A stretch of DNA of 8,211 nt from an uncultured Clostridia bacterium (GTDB lineage: Bacteria; Bacillota; Clostridia; Oscillospirales; Acutalibacteraceae): positions 1-8,211 of the forward strand of contig CALBKQ010000177.1 in the NCBI GenBank assembly GCA_937895645.1. The letters are read 5' to 3'. A program made the translations under genes and the position numbers. This document shows, piece by piece, positions 1-6,256 of this stretch; the stretch's first letter is position 1, and each line of letters begins with the position of its first letter. A model generated the notes under the pieces. It ran no database searches and was not told the origin of the DNA. It saw nothing but the letters and a program-made list of their open reading frames with translations.

Positions 1-922
1 TTCCTGCAGCTTCTGGTGCTTTTGTTCCTTTTTTGATTGTCCATGCTCTTACTTCAGGCTGACCTGCAGTAAGGTAACTCATAAGACCGAGAAGGTCATA
101 GCTTCTCTCGATAAGTAAATCAAGACCGCCTTGCTCAATACCTAAATCTGCAAGAAACATTTCTTTTTCTTCTTTGTCAAGTTCCGCAATCTGTGCTTCG
201 AGTTCTGCACAGATAGGAAGTGTTTCTGCACCCTCTGCCTCTGCAAGTTTGCAAACTGCATTGTAACGAGCATTGTCTTTAATATCGTTCGCGAAGTCTT
301 CTTCACTCATATTACAAGCATAAATAACTGGCTTTGATGAAAGAAGTGCAACATCAGAAAGAAATTCCTTTTCTTCATCGTCAGCTTCAACTGCACGAGC
401 ATTAACACCGTTTTCTAATTCGCCACGAAGTCTTTTAAGAAAATCAAGCTCTTTTTGGAGTGATTTGTCGCCTTTCAAGTCCTTTTCAACCTTTGTGATT
501 CTTCTGTCAAGAATTTCAACGTCAGAGAGAATAAGTTCAAGGTTAATTGTTTCAATGTCACGCTGTGGGTCAATACTTCCCTCAACGTGAATAATATCGT
601 CATTATCAAAACAACGAACAACGTGAATTATGGCATCAACTTCACGAATGTGAGATAAAAACTTATTACCAAGACCCTCGCCCTTTGATGCGCCTTTTAC
701 AAGACCTGCGATATCAACAAATTCGATTGTTGCAGGAGTAATTTTTGCAGGGTTATACATTTCTGCAAGTTTGTCAATTCTGTAATCAGGCACTGCAACA
801 ACGCCAACGTTTGGCTCGATTGTGCAGAAAGCGTAGTTTGCAGACTGTGCACCTGCATTTGTGATAGCATTAAAAAGTGTACTTTTACCAACATTAGGTA
901 AACCTACGATACCAAGTTTCAT
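1..922 (-). CDS. ychF: Redox-regulated P-loop ATPase YchF (OBG family), 3' end off the window
   Basis: The gene starts at ATG 922 and runs off the left edge after 307 visible codons. The family is usually about 363-367 residues, so roughly 55-60 C-terminal residues are missing. The G1/Walker A motif GLPNVGKST is at residues 7-15. The switch II segment DIAGLVKGASKGEGLGNKF begins at residue 70, with the hydrophobic residue in place of the catalytic Gln that is typical of HAS-type NTPases. NMSE at 204-207 is the NxxE form of the G4 motif, known to make YchF prefer ATP over GTP. Cys33 in FCTIEPN matches the redox-sensitive cysteine known from E. coli YchF. The last visible part (about residue 288 on, VRAWTIKKGTKAP) is the start of the TGS domain. 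YchF associates with ribosomes and is linked to oxidative stress and translation fidelity. An AAGGAT ribosome binding site lies about 8 nt upstream. Identification is firm. Confidence 0.96.
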   Translation of the reverse strand, partial: MKLGIVGLPNVGKSTLFNAITNAGAQSANYAFCTIEPNVGVVAVPDYRIDKLAEMYNPAKITPATIEFVDIAGLVKGASKGEGLGNKFLSHIREVDAIIHVVRCFDNDDIIHVEGSIDPQRDIETINLELILSDVEILDRRITKVEKDLKGDKSLQKELDFLKRLRGELENGVNARAVEADDEEKEFLSDVALLSSKPVIYACNMSEEDFANDIKDNARYNAVCKLAEAEGAETLPICAELEAQIAELDKEEKEMFLADLGIEQGGLDLLIERSYDLLGLMSYLTAGQPEVRAWTIKKGTKAPEAAG

Positions 923-963
923 TTTGTTTCATCCTTATATTAAGATTTTATTTCTAACGAAAG

Positions 964-992
964 ATTATACACTATTGCAGAAAAATTTTCAA
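964..992 (-). promoter_or_regulatory. Sigma-A-type promoter of ychF
   Basis: On the minus strand, TTGAAA (987-992) and a perfect TATAAT (964-969) are separated by exactly 17 bp. This gives 11 of 12 consensus matches and predicts a transcript start near 957, leaving a leader of about 35 nt with an AAGGAT ribosome binding site before ATG 922. It is the best promoter match in the window. No equally good promoter for the divergent plus-strand gene was found in the same 97-bp gap. Confidence 0.75.
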
Positions 993-1007
993 TATGATAA
1001 AATAATT

Positions 1008-1014
1008 AAAGGTG
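1008..1014 (+). promoter_or_regulatory. Ribosome binding site that fixes the tcdA start
   Basis: AAAGGTG stands 5 nt before ATG 1020, where the protein begins with MEFSRTERLLG, a normal N-terminus for this family. This favours 1020 over the in-frame ATG at 861, which would overlap ychF and add 53 residues without family character. Confidence 0.7.
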
Positions 1015-1019
1015 ATTTT

Positions 1020-1694
1020 ATGGAATTTTCTCGCACTGAAAGATTATTAGGCAAAGATAATCTTGAAAAAATCAAAAATAAAAACATTATAATTTTCGGA
1101 CTTGGTGGCGTTGGCTCTTATGTGGCTGAGGCTTTGGCTCGTTGTGGTGTTGGTAAAATGACCGTTGTTGATAAAGATACCGTTGACATTACAAATATTA
1201 ACCGTCAGTTGTATGCACTTCACTCCACAATCGGCAGAAACAAGGCAGATGTGGCAAAAGAACGTATTCTTGATATAAATCCTGAGTGTCAAGTTACACC
1301 AATGGTTAAAATGTATTTACCTGAAAATGCAGATGAGTTTAACCTTTCACAATATGATTATATTATTGATGCCATCGACAATGTAACGGCAAAAATTGAC
1401 CTTGCAATTAAATCACAAGAGTTAGAAATTCCAATGATTGCATCAATGGGCACAGGCAACAAGTTTGACCCTACCGCATTTAAGATTACAGATATTTACA
1501 AAACTGACACTTGTCCTCTTTGCAGAGTTATGCGAAAAGAGTTGAAAACACGGGGAGTTAAGAAATTAAAGGTGCTTTATTCCACAGAAATTCCTAAAAA
1601 TGACGGTGAACGCACCCCTGCAAGTATCAGCTTTGTGCCAAGCACAGCGGGATTGATTATTGCAGGTGAAGTAGTAAAGGATTTATTAGTTTGA
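1020..1694 (+). CDS. tcdA: tRNA threonylcarbamoyladenosine dehydratase (ThiF/MoeB/E1-like family)
   Basis: The protein has 224 residues and a single ThiF/E1-like nucleotide-binding domain. The glycine-rich motif GLGGVGS is at 27-33 and is followed by the adenylate-binding segment VVDKDTVDITNINRQ (49-63). The latter carries the family's Asp, Asn and Arg residues (D51, N59, N61, R62) and is followed by Lys75. DAIDNVTAK at 117-125 supplies the later conserved Asp pair. ASMGTGNKFDPT (141-152) and CPLCRVMRKELKTRGV (165-180) are typical of the TcdA/YgdL branch rather than MoeB or ThiF, and no rhodanese domain or sulfur-carrier partner is nearby. TcdA uses ATP to cyclise the t6A carboxylate at tRNA position 37 to ct6A. 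I chose ATG 1020 because AAAGGTG lies at 1008-1014, 5 nt upstream. The same frame is open back to ATG 861, but that start would lie inside ychF. The assignment within the ThiF superfamily is likely but not certain. Confidence 0.88.
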   Translation: MEFSRTERLLGKDNLEKIKNKNIIIFGLGGVGSYVAEALARCGVGKMTVVDKDTVDITNINRQLYALHSTIGRNKADVAKERILDINPECQVTPMVKMYLPENADEFNLSQYDYIIDAIDNVTAKIDLAIKSQELEIPMIASMGTGNKFDPTAFKITDIYKTDTCPLCRVMRKELKTRGVKKLKVLYSTEIPKNDGERTPASISFVPSTAGLIIAGEVVKDLLV

Positions 1695-1714
1695 CAAACT
1701 CAAGTAATACATAA

Positions 1715-1751
1715 AAAGACGAGAACTTAATCGTTCTCGTCTTTCTTTTTT
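1715..1751. terminator. Rho-independent terminator between converging genes, probably bidirectional
   Basis: A perfect 12-bp stem (AAAGACGAGAAC at 1715-1726 pairing with 1733-1744) closes a 6-nt loop. On the plus strand it is followed by C and six T residues (1746-1751), a canonical terminator 20 nt after the tcdA stop. On the minus strand the stem runs into TTTTT followed by AT, so it can also stop the converging surface-protein transcript. The plus-strand T tract overlaps the TAA stop (1750-1752) of the surface-protein gene, so the two units are packed together. Confidence 0.88.
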
Positions 1752-4700
1752 AATTATTTCTTCTTTTCTTTTTTGTATCGATTACGACAAATGCAAGCAT
1801 ACAAGTCATTGAAAGCATTACACAAACAATATAAATATTATATTTTTCATTACTGTCAGTATTTGGGATTACAGGGTTATTGTTTTTATCTGTGTTTTCA
1901 TTATCTTCTGTATCCTCTTTGTTATCAGTAACATTTTGATTTGTATTGTTTTGTGCATTATTTGCGTTATCTTTGTTATCTGTATTGTTTGCATCTTCGT
2001 CCGGGGTTGGAGAAGGCACATTTTCAGGTGGTTGATTTTCGTTTTCATCTTCATCATCTGGCTGTGATGAATAAATCTCATATTGAAGATTTACTGTATC
2101 GCAGTAGTTGCCGATACCCTCGACAGTGACGAAAGCAACACCTACACCGTTGTTGTTTGAATAAGTTACAATATAATCTTCACCCTCAACAAGTGTTGCA
2201 CCGTTTTTCACTACGCTGATTTCAGGTTCAACTGCCACACCGTTGTATTCCATATTACCGCTTACAGAAATGTCTTGTTCTGTAATTTCGCAAGGAAGAA
2301 TTGTGAAGTTGTAACTTCTTTCGCCCTCATAAAGACCCATACCGATTATTGTAACGGTGGCTGTACCCGCATTTACATTGTTTTCAAGTGAAATTGTGTA
2401 GTCAACACCCTCAGTAAGTAACTGTGTACCGAAATAAACTTCCATTTCAGGTTTAAGTTCAGTACCGTCATAAGTTTCGGTCATTTCGGTTTCAGAGAAT
2501 ACGGCAAACGAATAAACGCTGTTTTTGTTGATATTGAAAGTCTGTTTTACAACACCGCTGTAGTTACCAATACCGCTGATTACTACAGTTGCAACACCTT
2601 TTTCAATGTTATTCTCGTATTTCACGGTGTAATCAGTATCTTTTACAAGAGTAACACCATCAAAAACAACGCTTACATTAGGTGTAATCTCATTACCTGT
2701 ATAGGTCTGGTCAGAAATCTCGGAAACAGTTGCATTTTCAAGACCTTTACCGAAAATTCTGAACTGCACACGCTGTGTGCCACAGAAGTTACCCATACCA
2801 TAGATTACCATTGTTCCGTAACCGGCATTTACATTTTCAAAGTAACGGATTTCGTAATCAACATCTTCAACCAGGGTAAATCCATTCCAAGTGATTACAG
2901 GCTTTGGTGTAAGTTCTTTGCCTGTATAAATCATATCGTTATTCTTTGAAACGGTAGCCTCGGTAATATCACGACGGATAATGTTGTAATAGCAATCAAC
3001 TGAGCCTGTGTAATTGCCCTTGCCCTTAATTGTAAAGAACATTGAGCCTGCATTTGTACCGTTATTGTATGTGATTGTGTAGTCAACGCCTTCAGTAAGC
3101 ACTGTATCGCCATTCTTTACAACAACTTTAGGTCTAACCTCTTCGCCTGAATATTCGTTGTCAACTACATATTCAACTTGTGAAACAGCAATATCAGCTT
3201 TTGCTATTGTGAAGAATCTAATCGCATCAGGTAAACCTTCAAAAGCATTGATAAATCTGACTGTTACACTACCCGTACCAACCTTTACATTGTTTTCAAA
3301 AATCAAAATGTAATCTTGGTTATAAGTAAGTGCCATCTCGCCAAGACTTACAATAATACTTGGTTCAATTTCACTACCCGTATATTCATATTTTTCATTC
3401 TGAAAATTAACACGGATTGCGATTATTGGAATATCATTTGCGACTGCATAATTATATGCAGAAGACCCTTCTTCGCAATAAAAAGAGAGTTTGGAACAAT
3501 TTGAAAATGCCTTTGTCTCGAAAGTACAGTTATTATTGCTGAATTGAACAAGAGCGAGTTCTGTGCAATTACTAAATGCATTCTTTTCAATATCATAAAC
3601 ATTATACAACTTAATGTTTGTCAAAGATGAACAACCAGAAAAAGCTCCCTCATAGATAATCCTAAGATTATTAGTATTTATATTTACAAGATTGTTACAG
3701 CCTGAAAAAGAATATTTGTAAGCATACTTTACAGGCATATCAATAGTTTCAAGTGAAGTACAACCGCTAAAAGCATATTGTCTTACTGTTGTACATTTAG
3801 GGGCATATACTGTTTTAAGACTTACGCAACCCATAAAGGCATAGTCAGGAATAAAGGTTACTGAAGAAAGGCTGACTGTTTCAAGTGAAACACAATTCTT
3901 GAAGGCATATTCAGGAAAATCAAAATCATTATAAATTCCATTATGTACAGGAACCCATAAAGGTGCATTCAGGGACTTGATTCCCGAGCCGTAGAAAGCG
4001 GAGGCTTCAATTTTTTTACAAGATAAGAGGTTTGCACTTTCAAGATTTTCGCAACTGTGGAAAGCGTCAATTTTTATTGTTTCCACACCTGTCAGGTCGA
4101 TTTCTCTAATCTGACTTTCATAGAACATTGAGTGTGCGACTGTTTTTAAGCCGTTTTCGGGAAATGTAACCTTTTCCACTGATGAACTACCGAAGCTGTA
4201 AAACATTACATCATAATACTTGGTGTTTTCTTCGTCATCCATAAATTCGGGATATATAATCGGTTTTGTAAAATTAACCTCTTTAAGATATTTTGTACCG
4301 AAGAATGCGTGAGGACCTACTGTGAAATCCTTTGTAAATCCTTCAAGTGCATTTTTTGTTGAGTAGTATTCACCTTTCTTTGACTGTGGGTAGCATAGGA
4401 GAATAACCAAATCACCCTCATCAAGATAAAGCACATTATTATCTGTAAAATAATATGGATTGTCAGGTGAAACCTCAATCTCTTCAAGTCCTGTAAGGTG
4501 GTAAAAACTGAAGAAATCAGAGTTAAGATAAGTGTAATAATCGTTTGTAGTTGTAGGTAAAAGACCTGCACCTATATAAATATATTTAATATTTGAACAG
4601 CCCGCAAAAATATCACCGCAGATATTCTGACCTTGATTTGACTCGTGTTTGAGCGTTGTTACATTATCCTCAATAATAATTCTTTCAAGTCCGGTACAAC

Positions 4701-6255
4701 CGCTGAACGCTTCATCTCTTATACACATATCGTGATTGATGCGAATTTCCTTAAGTACTGTACAACCTGCAAAGGCACGAGCGTTAATATGTGTAATGTT
4801 TGATAAATCAATGCTATCAAGTGATGTGCAATTTGCAAAGCAGTCCTGTGGAATTGCCTTGATATTTGAAAGGTCAACATTGTTAAGTGATGTACAATTC
4901 ATAAATACCTGAGAAGACATTCTGTTAACCTTTGAAAAATCAAAATATTCAAGAGATGTACAACCTTTGAAAGATGCACCTCCGATTGTAAGATTATTAT
5001 TAAAGTTCACTTCTTTAAGTGATGTACAATTTTGGAATGCATAACTATCAATCTCTGTTGCAACATCTAAATTAACCTTTTCAAGCAGAGGACACTCTGC
5101 TAACGCATAATAACCAACCATATCACAACCTGTGAATGTTACTTCCTTAAGTACGGGACATTTATAGAACAGACTTCGTGGTGAATTTTCGTTACCTACT
5201 ACTGCTGTTTCAAGGTTAGGACATTCGCTGAATGCATACCAACCAAAATCAACACCGACAGGAATTGTCACATTTACAAGACCTGATTTATAGAACGCTT
5301 TTTCACCAAAATAAACATTTTCACAAGTGCCAAATTCAAGATTTGTAAGCTTTTCGCAATACTCAAATGTCAGCTCACCCATTGAACAGTCTTTCATATT
5401 GCCAAAGGTTACTGACTCAAGACTTGTTCTTGATGTAAAGGTTTCGTCACCAAAAGTAACACCTTCCATATCCCCAAAGGTTACTGTTTTAAGGTTGTAG
5501 CAACCGCCAAAAGTCTTTTCGCCAAATGTAACATTTTTCATATCCCCAAAGGTTACATTTCTAAGATTGGAAGCAAAAAAGAAACCATTTCCGATTCTGA
5601 CATTTTCCATATCGCCAAAAGTGAGATTAGCACGATATGCACTACCAAAAGCACTTCCTAAATCACAATCCTTAAAGTTTCCCATCTTGATGCCATTCAT
5701 CATACTGCAACTATCAAAAACGCTTGAACCCATTTTGAAGTTTTCCTGGTCTGCGATTGTGACACTGTTAAGGCTTGCATCTTCAAAAGCACAATGACCG
5801 ATATACTCTGCACCCTCAGGAATATACAAATCATTTGCTGTCATTTTATAGCAATGGGAAAAAGCATAATTGCCTATATATTTCAAAGTGTTAGGAATAA
5901 CAATCTCTGTTGTAGTCCTGTTATAGAATGCATAATTACCAACATATGTAACCGTATCAGGAACAACAATTTTTGTAAGTGCATTACCATTTACATCTTT
6001 AAAGGCTTTATCCCCAATTTTTGTGATTTTCATCCCATCATATTCAGATGGAATATTCAAGGTAATCCCTGTTTTATTAGTTGCAAATTTTGTCAATGTA
6101 ATCTCGTTATCTTCAACGATATAAGAGAATGTTCCTACACCGTCAATCACAACGCTTTGTGTTTCTCCATCAGCAGCAAAACTCTGTGTTGCAAATACTG
6201 TAAACAATGAAATAATTATTATGAGTAAACTTAAATATTTTGCAAATTTCTTCAT
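1750..6255 (-). CDS. Giant BspA-type leucine-rich-repeat surface protein with Ig-like repeats and C-terminal anchor
   Basis: This 1501-residue protein is secreted and probably held on the cell surface. Residues 1-27 form a signal peptide (KK start, hydrophobic core, likely cut after SFA27). Residues about 60-945 are leucine-rich repeats of the BspA/TpLRR type, with the recurring pattern AF-x-x-C-x-x-L and mostly 22-residue spacing. A 24-residue variant occupies 194-311 and an irregular insert 535-700. Residues about 949-1396 are six Ig-like repeats of 75-77 residues. An Asn/Asp/Glu/Pro-rich stalk (1397-1470) leads to IPNTD (1463-1467), a hydrophobic segment (about 1473-1493) and the basic tail KKKRRNN. 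Known BspA relatives bind host or matrix proteins or other bacteria; the ligand here cannot be read. No enzymatic domain was recognised. The gene is third in an operon: its ATG comes one base after the stop of the membrane protein gene, with AAAGGAGG 9 nt upstream inside that gene. An adhesin or surface scaffold role is inferred. Confidence 0.9.
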   Translation of the reverse strand: MKKFAKYLSLLIIIISLFTVFATQSFAADGETQSVVIDGVGTFSYIVEDNEITLTKFATNKTGITLNIPSEYDGMKITKIGDKAFKDVNGNALTKIVVPDTVTYVGNYAFYNRTTTEIVIPNTLKYIGNYAFSHCYKMTANDLYIPEGAEYIGHCAFEDASLNSVTIADQENFKMGSSVFDSCSMMNGIKMGNFKDCDLGSAFGSAYRANLTFGDMENVRIGNGFFFASNLRNVTFGDMKNVTFGEKTFGGCYNLKTVTFGDMEGVTFGDETFTSRTSLESVTFGNMKDCSMGELTFEYCEKLTNLEFGTCENVYFGEKAFYKSGLVNVTIPVGVDFGWYAFSECPNLETAVVGNENSPRSLFYKCPVLKEVTFTGCDMVGYYALAECPLLEKVNLDVATEIDSYAFQNCTSLKEVNFNNNLTIGGASFKGCTSLEYFDFSKVNRMSSQVFMNCTSLNNVDLSNIKAIPQDCFANCTSLDSIDLSNITHINARAFAGCTVLKEIRINHDMCIRDEAFSGCTGLERIIIEDNVTTLKHESNQGQNICGDIFAGCSNIKYIYIGAGLLPTTTNDYYTYLNSDFFSFYHLTGLEEIEVSPDNPYYFTDNNVLYLDEGDLVILLCYPQSKKGEYYSTKNALEGFTKDFTVGPHAFFGTKYLKEVNFTKPIIYPEFMDDEENTKYYDVMFYSFGSSSVEKVTFPENGLKTVAHSMFYESQIREIDLTGVETIKIDAFHSCENLESANLLSCKKIEASAFYGSGIKSLNAPLWVPVHNGIYNDFDFPEYAFKNCVSLETVSLSSVTFIPDYAFMGCVSLKTVYAPKCTTVRQYAFSGCTSLETIDMPVKYAYKYSFSGCNNLVNINTNNLRIIYEGAFSGCSSLTNIKLYNVYDIEKNAFSNCTELALVQFSNNNCTFETKAFSNCSKLSFYCEEGSSAYNYAVANDIPIIAIRVNFQNEKYEYTGSEIEPSIIVSLGEMALTYNQDYILIFENNVKVGTGSVTVRFINAFEGLPDAIRFFTIAKADIAVSQVEYVVDNEYSGEEVRPKVVVKNGDTVLTEGVDYTITYNNGTNAGSMFFTIKGKGNYTGSVDCYYNIIRRDITEATVSKNNDMIYTGKELTPKPVITWNGFTLVEDVDYEIRYFENVNAGYGTMVIYGMGNFCGTQRVQFRIFGKGLENATVSEISDQTYTGNEITPNVSVVFDGVTLVKDTDYTVKYENNIEKGVATVVISGIGNYSGVVKQTFNINKNSVYSFAVFSETEMTETYDGTELKPEMEVYFGTQLLTEGVDYTISLENNVNAGTATVTIIGMGLYEGERSYNFTILPCEITEQDISVSGNMEYNGVAVEPEISVVKNGATLVEGEDYIVTYSNNNGVGVAFVTVEGIGNYCDTVNLQYEIYSSQPDDEDENENQPPENVPSPTPDEDANNTDNKDNANNAQNNTNQNVTDNKEDTEDNENTDKNNNPVIPNTDSNEKYNIYIVCVMLSMTCMLAFVVIDTKKKRRNN
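1753..1869 (-). other. C-terminal wall-sorting-like signal and membrane anchor (residues 1463-1501)
   Basis: The order is IPNTD (1463-1467), a short spacer, a hydrophobic helix (about 1473-1493, IYIVCVMLSMTCMLAFVVI) and the basic tail KKKRRNN. This is the layout of a sortase substrate, but the classic LPXTG glycine is replaced by Asp. Either it is a non-standard sortase motif or the protein simply stays in the membrane. The Asn/Asp-rich stretch just before it would cross the cell wall in both cases. Confidence 0.6.
2068..3408 (-). repeat. Six Ig-like repeats of 75-77 residues in the surface protein
   Basis: Residues about 949-1396 contain six related units. Each has Y-x-G near its start (Tyr 958, 1035, 1110, 1185, 1262 and 1337; spacing 77, 75, 75, 77, 75). 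The shared pattern runs Y-x-G, then E-x-x-P, V, L, DY-x-x-x-Y-x-NN, G-x-x-x-V-x-I-x-G-x-GNY-x-G, and an aromatic-x-I ending. The pattern fits a small beta-sandwich like the repeats in many Clostridia surface proteins. The first unit is the most divergent. Cysteines appear only in some units (Cys1158 and Cys1384 at the same NFC/NYC position, plus Cys1088 and Cys1322), so a conserved intradomain disulfide is not expected. They probably lift the leucine-rich repeats away from the wall. I did not assign a named family. Confidence 0.8.
4156..4653 (-). other. Irregular insert within the leucine-rich repeats (residues 535-700)
   Basis: The 22-residue rhythm breaks here. The segment contains LEEIEVSPDNPYYFTDNNVL (590-609) and then VILLCYPQSKKGEYYST. 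This resembles the long loop seen in many BspA-family proteins, where the repeats carry a pattern of N-P-Y-Y, then VL, then L-x-x-YP-x-x-K-x-G. It is rich in Tyr and Asp and could be a ligand-facing loop or a spacer between two repeat blocks. That role is inferred. Confidence 0.6.
4687..5211 (-). repeat. Eight tandem leucine-rich-repeat units in strict 66-bp register
   Basis: The plus-strand motif AAGTGATGTACAATT and variants recurs at 4687, 4753, 4819, 4885, 4951, 5017, 5083 and 5149, every interval exactly 66 bp, then at 5212 after 63 bp. The motif encodes the C-T-S-L core of each leucine-rich repeat (cysteines at 366, 388, 410, 432, 454, 476, 498 and 520). The copies at 4819, 4885, 4951 and 5017 are nearly identical across 15 bp. 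Tandem coding repeats like this can gain or lose units in frame. Confidence 0.85.
5395..5680 (-). repeat. Variant 23-24-residue leucine-rich repeats with FGDM core
   Basis: Within the surface protein, residues about 190-311 carry a distinct repeat, VTFGDM-x-x-V-x-FG-x-x-TF. The core position falls at residues 194, 216, 239, 263, 287 and 311, so spacing rises from 22 to 23 and then stays at 24. At the DNA level the motif CATATCCCCAAAGGTTAC occurs at 5467 and 5539, exactly 72 bp apart, with close variants at 5395 and 5608. These units match each other better than the flanking 22-residue repeats, which suggests recent local duplication. Confidence 0.75.
6175..6255 (-). other. Signal peptide of the surface protein (residues 1-27)
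   Basis: The N-terminus has lysines at 2, 3 and 6, a hydrophobic core at about 8-21 (YLSLLIIIISLFTV), then ATQSFA before AD. Cleavage is predicted after Ala27 (SFA) or Ala28. This is a standard Sec type I signal; there is no lipobox cysteine. Confidence 0.85.
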
Positions 6256-6256
6256 A

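Noticed and set aside
975..1003. TTGCAG and TAAAAT 17 bp apart as a promoter for tcdA.
   Set aside because: The -35 box matches only 3 of 6 positions and the predicted start near 1010 would fall inside the ribosome binding site.
861..1019. In-frame extension of tcdA back to ATG 861.
   Set aside because: It would overlap the start of ychF on the other strand and add residues unlike the family; the ribosome binding site at 1008-1014 supports 1020.
4687..5211. Regularly spaced repeats as a possible CRISPR array.
   Set aside because: The 66-bp units are multiples of three, lie in one long open frame and encode the leucine-rich-repeat core; the repeats are degenerate and there are no unrelated spacers.
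5794..6210. Plus-strand open frame of 138 codons, rich in Cys and Ile.
   Set aside because: It lies wholly antisense to the leucine-rich-repeat coding region, has no ribosome binding site that I can see, and its composition is explained by the opposite strand.
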